Positions 7,808 to 16,581 of a DNA stretch of 17,173 nt are shown piece after piece. This DNA comes from Amoebophrya sp. AT5.2 (taxonomy: Eukaryota; Sar; Dinophyceae; Syndiniales; Amoebophryaceae), in the NCBI GenBank assembly GCA_005223375.1, contig RXOD01004921.1:1-17173 (forward strand), written 5' to 3'. Position 1 is the first letter of the stretch; the number at the start of each line of letters is the position of its first letter. The position numbers and the translations under genes are program-made. The notes beneath the pieces are model-generated. The model was not told the DNA's origin. It saw only the letters and a list, made by a program, of their open reading frames with translations, and did no database searches.

Positions 7808-8725
7808 CTAGGATATAAGTTAGTATACCTTTTTGTTTTTTCACGAGTTGCTCTCCTTCTGTTCTGAACATTTCACGGCTGCGATCCGAACGCGTCGCAA
7901 AAAAAAAAACGAAGAGAACGAAGAGTCCTTACAGACTCAATTCTATATCATTACCAAGTATATTAAAAATTTTTAACCGCCCGCTACTAAGCTAGTTTGT
8001 TACCTGGTTTTGGTTATTGGTTTGAATCATCCTCATCGAATCAACATCAATCATTCCAAAGAAACAAAAGCTAGCAAAGAAGGGAAAAGGAAGGCAGCTG
8101 CTGGCGGCGTCGGCACGGATTGGTCTCGGAGCGGCTTCATTCTTCTCGGGAGGGACAGGTAAGTCTCCGGCGCAGCTCGGCTTCGCGGCATTGGTAAGTC
8201 TTCGCGTCGTGGTGACCGGCTTCGGGACGTACGAGTCGCGGTGCTTGATCTCAACGAACGGCCCCTGCGCTGCGACCTGGGAAGCGAAGTCGTTTGGTCT
8301 GTTTTCGTTTGAACGGTTCTCGATTCATTGTCCGCAGACACGAACGCACGTATGAGCATCGCAGACCCGAGCAGTGAAGCTGTTTATTTTTGCAAGAGAA
8401 GAAAGAAGAACGCAGCGAAGCCATTGCCATGCTTGCCGCCGTGGGCGTCGCTTTGTAGCTATGTTGAAGTCGCGACGGCTCCGGGGAGCGTCGCGAGCCT
8501 CAAGCTTATGCAGATGGATCGAATGGCATTGCGTTTCGTTTCGTTGTTGTGTTCTACGGAGAGGCACTCTGCGTCCGCTCGGACTGCTTGCGAGACCGGA
8601 AGCCTGGCAGTGCTCGCTCTTTCGGTCATCACAAGTCAACTGCTCGCGGCCTCGCGAGAACGTTTCTAGTCAGGAAAAACCCCGACCGCTACCCTAGATC
8701 GCTGTCTGCGAAAACGTACCACAAG
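7808..8725. other. Divergent spacer between minus- and plus-strand gene blocks
   Basis: About 900 nt separates the leftward genes from the rightward ones, so it should hold promoters for both directions. 7810-8050 is AT-rich. 8070-8720 is GC-richer and could contain 5' exons of either flanking gene. On the plus strand two GGTAAGTCT donor-like words lie 35 nt apart (GT at 8159 and 8194). On the minus strand an Arg/Ser-rich ATG-led frame (8051-8359) overlaps them. I cannot choose between these readings. Just before the next ATG, TACCCTAG at about 8691-8698 is a plausible cis- or trans-splice acceptor. Confidence 0.4.
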
Positions 8726-10413
8726 ATGCGTATCCAAATGCTGTGCTCGCTGCTCGCGGCGTGGTTCGCCGTTGACCTCACAGGCCAGGTCACGCACGAT
8801 ATCACTGGCACGTTCCACGCGAGCTTCGTGACCCAGGTCTGGGCTGGCCCGAACGATGGCAGGAAGAAGACGATCGAGGAGGAGACCAGGGCAGAATACA
8901 ACCGCATGCAGCGCAACGAATTGGAGTTTCGCCTTCAATTCATCCAGAGGCGCTTGGCGGAGCTCGCTGCTTTGGAAGGTGGGTGGCTCGTGGCCCACCA
9001 CTGCCCCAACGGCCCGCTCGACCGCGGCGTCAATTGTATTTCGCTTACTTATTCATCTCGATGAAGTATGAGAATAGGCCCAGAAAATCTAAACTGTAAA
9101 AACTAAATACCACAGCCTGGAGCCAAATCTCCGAGTTCGAGTGTCAGCAGATCATTTCGGCCTGGGGTTGCATTCGTGAAAGCCGGGTGCGTGGGGTCCT
9201 CCGGACCCGCCAGCAGTTCCACTGGTTGCTGCAGCGCGTCGGAATTGACGCGATGTGGACGGTACTTTTTTACTTCACCATGCGTCGGTAAGGATGGCGC
9301 AACCTTCTTTCGCTCAGCTGAAAATGAATCACGTAGTTGCTGTGCTGCGAAATCTAAATCCCTATCCTAATTCTACACCAGGTCCCCAAGCTCGACCGCC
9401 ACCGCTCGATTCGCGTCTGCGTGGAGTGGCTGCAGCGCGAGGTGCCGCACGAGAGGGTCCGCCAGGCTTTCGAGGAGATGCCGGTGATGGCGGACGACGC
9501 GGCCGCTCGCTTGTCGCAGGCCATGGCTGGCGCCCAGATTCTCGCCCTTCCTGCCCCTCCCATGCACAACATGCTCGCCCTCCCGGCCCCGCCGCTACCG
9601 GGGAGTGCGGCGCACTTCGTACTATTTCTCTAAAAGTCGATGCTTTTCATGAGTTTAACATACTCTCTACTCGGTACGAAGTCCTAGTACTCCAGCGCAG
9701 AGCTGGCTCGGAAGATGGTTGCGCCCCTCTATTTTTTTTCGTCTCGCAAACAGGCCGCTACGGCGCCCGCGCACCTGGCGATGCAGACGATGAATGATGG
9801 GGCCGGCGGCGCGTCGGGCAGCGGCAGCTCCTCCTCCTGCAACAACGCGGGCAGCGTCCGCGCGTCCGAAGCGTACGCTCAGCCTGCCCGGGCGTCCGCG
9901 GCGGCCCCGATCGCCTTGGGCACCATCGTGGGCACCGATACGCAAGTCACCGTGATCGGCAACATCCCCCCGGCGCCTGCTGCGCAGGGACCGATTCCCG
10001 TCATGAACGCCTCCTCGCTGATCGCGGAACCGGACACCAGCGGACTGGAGTCGCAGCTTCCGGCCCCGTCCGCGACGGGGGGACAGGTCCTGCCGTCGCT
10101 CTTTCCCGCCGCGAAGGCCAAGCCGGAGGCGAAGCGAGTGAGCTTTGCGCCGAAGCCCGAGGCGAAAGTCGAGCCGAAAGCCGCGCCGGAGGAGCCGGAG
10201 GTCTCCATCATCACCGTCGACGACTCGAGCAGCGAGGACGAGCCCCACCCGAAAGCGAAGGCCAAGGCGAAGAGCAAGCCCTCCGCGAAAGCCAAGGTGC
10301 CCGCCAAAGCCAAGGCCAGCGCGAAGTCCAAAGCCGCCTCCAAGTCCAAGCCGGCCGGGAAGCGCAGCGCGGAGGAGGTGTGCGGCCCGGCGATGAAGAA
10401 GGCCAAGAAGTGA
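8726..10413 (+). CDS. Spliced orphan protein: signal-peptide-like start, SIM-like motif, Lys/Ala-rich NLS tail (450 aa)
   Basis: Four exons rebuilt from frame and splice sites: 8726-9035, 9116-9261, 9382-9618, 9754-10413. Introns are GT-AG, 80, 120 and 135 nt, phases 1, 0, 0. The joined frame has 450 residues. Residues 1-20 (MRIQMLCSLLAAWFAVDLTG) resemble a signal peptide. Residues 47-85 are a charged amphipathic coiled-coil candidate. Residues 104-180 are a compact, Trp/Arg-rich region I do not recognise. Residues 204-224 repeat LALPAPP twice. Residues 381-394 (VSIITVDDSSSEDE) have the form of a SUMO-interaction motif followed by acid/serine. The tail from about 398 is KAKAK/SKPSAK repeats like linker-histone tails, ending KRSAEEVCGPAMKKAKK, a bipartite-NLS-like sequence. 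The secretory start and nuclear tail conflict, so the start may be wrong or the protein may have an unusual destination. Family unknown. Confidence 0.72.
9036..9115 (+). other. Intron 1 of the 450-residue gene
   Basis: GTATTT...CCACAG, 80 nt, phase 1. The split codon becomes TCC and joins ...DRGVN to SWSQISEF.... The 3' part has ACTAAATACCACAG, a branch-like site 8-14 nt from the acceptor. Stop codons follow shortly after the donor if it is unspliced. Confidence 0.7.
9262..9381 (+). other. Intron 2 of the 450-residue gene
   Basis: GTACTT...CACCAG, 120 nt, phase 0, T-rich after the donor, with TCCTAAT about 15 nt before the AG as a branch candidate. It contains an in-frame stop (TAA at 9289-9291), so retention would truncate the protein. 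Confidence 0.7.
9619..9753 (+). other. Intron 3 of the 450-residue gene
   Basis: GTACTA...AAACAG, 135 nt, phase 0, with a polypyrimidine run (ATTTTTTTTCGTCTCG) before the acceptor. An in-frame TAA comes 12 nt after the donor. The following exon continues in the same phase into the long Ala/Lys-rich C-terminal region. Confidence 0.7.
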
Positions 10414-11397
10414 GTGTGTGACGGCGTGGCAACGATGTTGCTACGCGGTAGATTCTTCGACAGATCGACATTTACCTGTGGCGCCAGTGATTGCGAAACT
10501 ACTGTAGTTAAAAGCGTGTCTGTTCCTGATCGATTGAGCTTTACCTCCACTCATTTAGCTAGCCTTCTTCTGAGATACTTGTGGCTGGCGCCGCCGCAAT
10601 CTTCGGACTGCGTAGACGTCGCGCTGCGAATATGTACTAACTCTTTCGCTCCAGCTCGTGCTTCGGACTGCTCCACCTACGGAAAGTGCGGCAGCCGCGT
10701 GCGGTCGCCGAAGTTTACAAGTAAAACTTCAGCGAGGAGGTACTTCGACCGCAAGCTCGACGCGATGTTATGGATAAACGTATATAGTTCATCCTTGCGC
10801 CCTTCTCTAATTGCCTACTCCAGCGCAAATTGAGACTGAGCCGGCTAGTACGCTGCCTAACTTTTTGACCCATCCTACAGCGCTAAATCGTCGGACTTAT
10901 TATGGCCTGACACTAGCCTTCCAGGGATTGTGTGTCGACAACAACTGAGTCTCTCTTTTTAGCAGCAGGAGCGCCGCAGTGCGAGGATGACGAAAAATGA
11001 TACTGCTCCGCGGCCCCGTGTGTCGCCGTTTGTAGCTCTGCGATTCTTCTGTGTTGACGATGTTCACCAGCCGCGCAAGCAGTCGGTCCCTTCTGAAACG
11101 TCTTCTGCGTCGTGACCACGAAAAGGGCAAGCCTCTGTTGTCGACCGCATCCCGTCCTCTGTTTCATTTTCTTCACGGCGCTGCGCACGACCGCCCACGA
11201 GAGAGAGGGGAGTGCGCCCGGATAGTCCCATAGCTTTTGATCGTGCTACCTCGTAACCCGCCGGGAGTTTCAATCTTTAACAGGACCTCACCAGTAGATA
11301 GCGGCACGCGGCCCATCAGGATCGCGCCCAGAAGTATACAATAGCCTCGTCTGATAAAAGTAAGTCTCTGCTGATAGTATCTGGCGTTTCCATCGCA
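10414..11397. other. Spacer between the two plus-strand genes, with possible small exons
   Basis: 984 nt. It holds the 3' UTR of the 450-residue gene and the 5' region of the large gene. Several good plus-strand 3' splice signals occur: TACTAAC plus AG at 10635-10654, CCTAAC with a T/C tract and CTACAG at 10858-10880, and CTCTCTTTTTAG ending near 10962. There is also a donor-like AAAAGTAAGT at about 11354. These suggest that 5' non-coding or short coding exons of the large gene may lie here, but I cannot join them in frame with confidence. Confidence 0.4.
10435..10833 (+). CDS. Doubtful open frame with three SDC motifs (132 codons)
   Basis: An ATG-led frame stays open for 132 residues just 21 nt after the previous stop. 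It contains three similar Cys motifs: GASDCETT, QSSDCVDV and RASDCSTYGKCGSRVRSPKF. The last two are encoded by an exact 11-base direct repeat (CTTCGGACTGC at 10601 and 10661, 60 bp apart). A splice acceptor (AG at 10653-10654) would make 10655-10779 a separate exon of 41 codons with a donor GTATAT. Two genes 21 nt apart on one strand would be odd in a eukaryote, so this may be 3' UTR, an alternative exon, or a first exon of the large downstream gene. The CS....CG.R.R spacing weakly recalls a thrombospondin type-1 core, but the Trp residues are missing. Confidence 0.25.
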   Translation: MLLRGRFFDRSTFTCGASDCETTVVKSVSVPDRLSFTSTHLASLLLRYLWLAPPQSSDCVDVALRICTNSFAPARASDCSTYGKCGSRVRSPKFTSKTSARRYFDRKLDAMLWINVYSSSLRPSLIAYSSAN

Positions 11398-14300
11398 ATG
11401 GGGGATTCCAAGTACAAGCAACCGCTCTGGCAGTTGGGCGAGGATGAGCGGGCGCCCCCCTCCCCGACGAGAACCCGCGGAAAGGACAAAGGGAATCGCG
11501 CGTCCAAATGGTGGGAGCCGTCGATGAGCACCGCCACCGGAGAGCCGGCCTTCGCGCTCAAGTCTATGTGCAAGAATCCGGAAGCGAACTACGACCGCGA
11601 GATCAAACGCTGGGGCACTACAATCTCGAATGATCTCGGGCAGCCAGTCCCCGCCATGAAACTCACCGGCTGCGCGTCCAATCTGGTACTTTAAGAGATT
11701 CTCGCGGAATCCTACTTCTGCATAGCCACCGAGGCTGAGGATAGTTATGAGAAAAAAAATCTTTATGACTAGAACATCGGCAGAAAGTTGTATATTTCTT
11801 TTTCGTCTTCAATCAGACGCGCGGACTGTTGGGGCGCAAGACCCTGTCGACGAAAAAGGAATGGGAAAGCCTGCTGCACAACTGCCCGTTCAAATCCATC
11901 GTGGAAGAAATCTCCGTGGATAACTTGCAGACCAAGGCGCATGAAGTCGAGCAGTGGGCCCGCGATAAGCTGTTCGACCTGCGGAAGGATTCCAAGACCA
12001 TCAGCCCGCACCGGGAGCAGGTATTACGGTTTCTAGTTCGATTGCAGCAGGTAGCAATTTATTCCAGGCGTCTGAAACTAGTCGTAGACGTTGCATGAAC
12101 TGGTTCTGCAAGAGGCAGAACAACAAGCGACGCACTCAATACCAGGCGCACTACCTGCGGTCGTACAACGCGTCCCAAGCCAATTGTTACCTGCGTGAGC
12201 ATCCGCTCGAGCCCTGTTACGACACGATCAAGGACCTCTACAAGTGCGATCGCGGTACGCACTCGCACCACTACACGGCGACCTACGACTACAGCGACAT
12301 GGCGAAAAACCACATGGAGTGCTCCAACGTAACAATATTTTTCTTTTCAATGATGCAGTGCCGACCGTAAAACTACACGCCTAGCATGCTAGTACTGCGA
12401 TCGTTTTGAGCCCGCTCCTCAGTTGTTCTGGGCGGAAAACTTCGGAACGGACGACGCGCCGGACCTCAAAGTCATGCTCTACCCGCTCCCGGTGATGTAC
12501 GCGGACTACAATCCGCTGACCAAGAACTACACGCACAGGGACGCGATCCGCTCCGGCATCAACTACATCCACACGCTGGAAACCATGCTCTGCAGCCGGG
12601 CGGTGGTCAAGAACTGCATGTTCAAGCCGGATGTCAACTGGAGGGACATCGACGCCGGATTCTGGGACCCCAGCCGGACGCTGGACGAGCACGGGCAGAT
12701 GAAGACTCAGCTGCATTTGTTGTGCGATCAAGCCTCGTGCGAAACGCGTCTCTGGCAGCAACTGTTCACGTTTTTCCCCGGCGTGTACAAGCTGCCGCAC
12801 GGGCACAGGATCTCGAACAACATGAAAAACGTGTGCCCGAAGCTGGAAGAGTCGTCGAAGTGTTGGCGGGCGTTCTGTCGCGGTCCAAAGGGGAAGTGCG
12901 CGAACCAGGGCCGGTACAAGAACACCACGCGGAACCTGATCAAGGAGGCGAAAGAAGATCCTACCATCACAGCAATGCGGCCTGGCGCCTACGAGCTGGT
13001 CGCGAAAAAACAGAAGGAAGTCGCGGAATGCCTGGAAGAACGTAGCGATTTTGTTTTTCTATGGTCCTGTAGTCGGCACGCCGGGGCGCGTGATGATAGG
13101 AATCGGCGAGAGCGAACCCATGGCGAGGTAGTCTGAGATGCCTAGGAGGTTTGCTTGGGAGGGGGGGGATGATTTGGAAGCTTCCCCGCATAGGATGGTG
13201 GATTCTGGCACTACGAAATGAGGGGGGATGAACATGTTAGGGAACGTCCCCTCAAACTAAGAAATTTCCTGAGGGATGACGGCGACGAGCACTATTGATC
13301 TTCCGTCGTCCTGTAGTCGGCGCGCCGGGCCGCGTGAATGATGATAGGACTCTGATGCTGTTCTGCAGCTATTGATCTCAAAAAAAAGTACCTGCGTCGT
13401 CATCTCCACAGCCCAGCACCTGGTCAACTGGTCCGGCTGCCGCTGGCTGGGCGGTGTCATGCACGGTCTGATGCTCGACGAGCACAAAGAGCAGATGGTC
13501 GTGACGCTGGGCCCGATGGCGGAGAACGACCTCGCAAAGCAGAAAGGAAAAAAGAAGGAGGAGATGCCGCACCTCGACGTCGACGACATGGACCCGGCCC
13601 AGGAAGAGGACCACCGCACTGGATTTTCGGAGGACGACGAGGCGGAGGACGCACCGAACTGCAAGCCAAAGTCCACGTTCTTGGGCCACGCTCGCCAGAT
13701 GATCCAGGTGCTGAAGGGAATCGATGACGAGACGCTTTCCATCAACCGCACCGTCCCCGAGATGCACCGCAAGTTTTGCCGCATGCTGGAGACGCTGACG
13801 ACTCGCAGCGACGACGACACCAAGATGTTCGAGAGCCCCACGGTGCGGCTCGCCGCGCAGTGTTTTCTCGACGATGACACTGACGAGAATACGGCGCTCT
13901 CCTTGATGCAGATCAAAACGAAACTCTCCCACAGCCGTGCGCTGGTGTGGCAGATCATGATCTCGAGCATGATGGGCGCCATTCACCTCGGCAAACACCA
14001 CCGGGCCGCCGCCTTCAGCCGCATGGAGAAGGTGCTAAACTGCTACTTCTTCGAGGTTTATGATCCGCAGTTCGGCTTGTGGGAGAGCCTGGTCCGCGAA
14101 ACCATCGCGCACGACGACGGTGACCTGGCCTCCATGATGGACGCCTGGCCGTTCAAGATGCAGGTCTTCGGCAAGTTGGCCGCCAAGACGTGGATCCTCG
14201 AGGAGGATCACGACCGGGTGCGGACCCAGGTGGGCCACTGCATCGACTCGGATCCGGCCTGGGAGAAAGAGAACGAGACGTGCTGGAAAATGCCGCAGAA

Positions 14301-15924
14301 CCAAAAAAAGCACGCGACGGCCGACCACAGTCTCTGGCGCAAGCAGTGCGACCGGTACTCGCGGAGCCAGCTGCACATGCGGTACAAACAGCACAAGCCG
14401 CTGGGGCGCGAAAACAAGTTCACCGAGCTGCCCTTCCAAACGGTCAAGGAGATCGCGATCGAGGCGATCATGGATGAGTGCCTGGACTTCGAGTCGGTCC
14501 GCGTCGCTCTCTCCAACGAGCTGAAAAGTATGGAGGAAAATGCGGGCGCAACCACGACCAACGGCGCGTACCTGACGGAGCGGTTTAACGAGATCAAGGC
14601 GGAGCTCGAAGACAAGGTCGGAGAGTACGAGTGCAAGCGTCACTTGAAGCAGTGCCGCGCCCTGTGCAAGGCCCTCGGCGACGAAAAGTGCACTTCCTTT
14701 GCCCCCGACAATATCGGCGCTCGCGGCGCTACTGCGAAAGCCCTGTTGGATTCGCCCTGCTGCCCCGAGCGGTACGCCTTCCTCTATGGGACGGGGCTCT
14801 TCGTCAGCTGCAAGTTTGACCTGCGGGCAGCGTTTGAAAAAGAGCACTTCATCGTCACGCGCAAGAAGGGCGAGGACTTCAAGATCGCCTGCAACTTCAA
14901 GTGCAACTGCTCGGTTCTGCAAGGAGTTAGCATGCTGGCGGACGACGTCCAAACGAAGCTGCGGCATTCTCTGCCCGTGGAGCCGGAGGCCGTCACGGCA
15001 AACGCGACTTTTTTGGCAGAGCAGGACCGGCGCGAGGGCGATGTTTGGCTCGAGTTCGAGAACCACGTCCCCGTCATCGTGATGTGCCCGGAGGGCCGCT
15101 GGATCTCGGCGACGGAGATGCAGTTGAAGTACTTCGCGCACTGCCCGGCTTCGCAGCGCCTGGCCATGCTGAAACCGTACGAAGAGCAGCGCCCGTTGCT
15201 CGACGCGACGTTTTTTTCGCGCTGCACGTATGAGACGCAATTCGCGGCGTTCCGGTACCTCCTCGACGGCAACACCTTCGACGTCAACCGCGTCGGCGTG
15301 GTCATTGGGATCCTGCAGAAAAAGCGGAAGGAGAAGCTGCTGCAGGATCCGGCGGAGGTCGAGGAGGAGCGCCTCCGGGAGTACATCGAGAAACAGGCGA
15401 AGCAGGCCGCGATGCTGAAGGCGGAACGCGCGGAGAAAATCGACGGCCCCCACAACGTCGAGGCGACCAACCTGACCCGCGAACGCTCCCAGTCGGTCTT
15501 CCTCGTTTGGGACATCAGGACCTCCCCGCCGACCCTGGTGTGCGAGTTCAGGAGCCACCGCGTGAAGCAAGGCATCTGCGCGGACGTCTACCGGCTGAAG
15601 TGGCCCGACGGGTACAAGGCGCCGAAGGGCTTGCAGTGCCCGGAATGCACCGCGGAGGGCGACCCGGAAAGCAACGTCGAGAAGCTCCTCCTGGTGAGAG
15701 TGCTCCGCCACAAAAATCTGGAGCGGAAGGACGTCTCGCTGGTCCACCAGGTGGAAAAAATCGACGACTACCTGGACGTGTTTGGAGATACGTTCAAAGT
15801 TGGCCTGAAGCCGCTGCCGGAGCCCGAGTTTGAATCTGACCTGTTCGACCTCGAGGAGTCCAGCAAGCGCATCGGCGGATCGCCCGGCCTGTTCGAGCCC
15901 AAGAAGGGAAAAAAGGACACGTAA
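11398..15924 (+). CDS. Large spliced cysteine-rich orphan protein (1294 aa)
   Basis: Five exons rebuilt: 11398-11685, 11817-12020, 12068-12328, 12423-13041, 13412-15924. Introns are 131, 47, 94 and 370 nt, phases 0, 0, 0, 1, and each exon is open only in the joined frame. The product has 1294 residues and about 44 Cys, several spaced like metal-binding or disulphide clusters: exon 3 (residues 165-251), 420-440, the CKRHLKQCRALC region near 868-880, Cys951/955/957 in CNFKCNC, and Cys1200/1203 in QCPEC. Many NxS/T sites are present (NYT, NAS, NRT, NAT, NLT, NET). Residues about 513-540 are acidic. Residues 1106-1132 are a Lys/Glu-rich helix or coiled coil, and the C-terminus is basic (PKKGKKDT). 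The ATG at 11398 shows no signal peptide; the frame is open upstream for at least 23 codons, so a 5' exon may be missing. I cannot assign a family. Confidence 0.72.
11686..11816 (+). other. Intron 1 of the large gene
   Basis: GTACTT...AATCAG, 131 nt, phase 0, with a strong T-rich tract (TATATTTCTTTTTCGTCTTC) directly before the acceptor. The unspliced frame stops at TAA six nt after the donor. Confidence 0.75.
12021..12067 (+). other. Intron 2 of the large gene (47 nt)
   Basis: GTATTA...TTCCAG, 47 nt, phase 0. It is short, but its removal restores the frame (47 is not a multiple of three) and the next exon then runs open for 87 codons. An alternative AG at 12050-12051 would give a different phase. 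Confidence 0.65.
12329..12422 (+). other. Intron 3 of the large gene
   Basis: GTAACA...CCTCAG, 94 nt, phase 0. It has a T-rich start and a pyrimidine-rich end (CCCGCTCCTCAG). It joins ...HMECSN to LFWAENFG.... Confidence 0.7.
13042..13411 (+). other. Intron 4 of the large gene (370 nt, repeat-bearing)
   Basis: GTAGCG...TCCACAG, phase 1. The split codon becomes CCC and joins ...AECLEE to PQHLVNWSGC.... The pyrimidine-rich end TGCGTCGTCATCTCCACAG and phase agreement favour this acceptor. Acceptors at 13367-13368 or 13387-13388 would not match the 13042 donor. It is much longer than the other introns and contains two copies of a ~40-bp element plus G-runs (about 13158-13168 and 13220-13227). 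Confidence 0.6.
13064..13349. repeat. Pair of imperfect ~40-bp direct repeats inside intron 4
   Basis: Copy 1 (13064-13101) and copy 2 (13308-13349) share the start GTCCTGTAGTCGG and the end ATGATAGGA. They differ by two substitutions and a 4-base insertion in copy 2. They are 244 bp apart, in the same orientation, wholly within the intron. A second short direct repeat, CTATTGATCT, occurs at 13292-13301 and 13369-13378. Confidence 0.9.
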
Positions 15925-16581
15925 GGCGAAGGGGCTGGAAAGGAAATTCCATGCGATTACTCGAGTGAAAAACCATCGTCCACTGGATTCGTTTTGAGTC
16001 TTTCGTAGCAGCGGTCTTTTTCCTGCTTTTATTCGTGTGCAGAAACAAGAGTTTTCATCTAGCAGCTGAGATTATGAATCGATATATTCGGATCTACTTC
16101 CTAGACAATTCTTCCTGGACACTACAATCCGACTTTGAGGCGCCAACCTGCTGGCTATGGCGAAAGTCTATCGCGTTCTAGCTTCACCTGGTAGCATGTT
16201 GCCGCATGCTGCCCGGCGTGGCAGAACAACTACACCTACAGTTCTTTGAGTTTCGTTCTCTAGTGGAAACAGCTATTTTTACACAGAAAGTCTCGTCTTC
16301 TCGACCTAGAATTTTTAGTTTTAGAAAGTAAAACTCACTAAGTGTCTACTTTCAATTTTTGTTCCTTCATTGTAAGTGAAGTCGAGCTATGGGGATTGAA
16401 ACAGAACAGTAAAACGCACAAAAAATTTCAAGTAATTATCAGTGCTTATGAAACATACAAACAAAACTGGCGCGGTCGCGCCTTACAAAAACCGATCGCT
16501 TGCATCATCTGTTCGCCTCTTTATCTTTCAGCCCGTCACTGGTCGCCCGCGATCGTGGCCACGCTTCTCGTCACCGTTGGC
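15925..16581. other. Convergent 3' spacer
   Basis: About 660 nt between the stop of the large plus-strand gene and the stop of the minus-strand gene at the right edge, so it should hold two facing 3' UTRs. It is AT-rich at 16250-16480. I see no coding block or structured RNA in it. Plus-strand open frames from 16342 onwards are antisense to the minus-strand exons. Confidence 0.5.

Noticed and set aside
9667..10550. Minus-strand open frames opposite exon 4 of the 450-residue gene
   Set aside because: Shadows of the Ala/Lys-rich exon. The plus reading has a proper splice acceptor, the correct phase and a structured motif order.
10913..11188. Minus-strand open frame in the spacer before the large gene
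   Set aside because: It has no ATG start and no motif, and it lies opposite better plus-strand splice signals.
13372..13411. Treating the whole frame from 13372 as the last exon of the large gene
   Set aside because: An acceptor at 13367-13368 is phase 0 and does not match the phase-1 donor at 13042. The acceptor at 13410-13411 is in phase and has a better pyrimidine tract.
14035..15747. A 570-codon minus-strand open frame opposite exon 5 of the large gene
   Set aside because: Its Leu/Arg/Val/His-rich composition is typical of the reverse strand of GC3-biased coding DNA. The plus frame joins in phase to four upstream exons and ends in a stop followed by AT-rich sequence.
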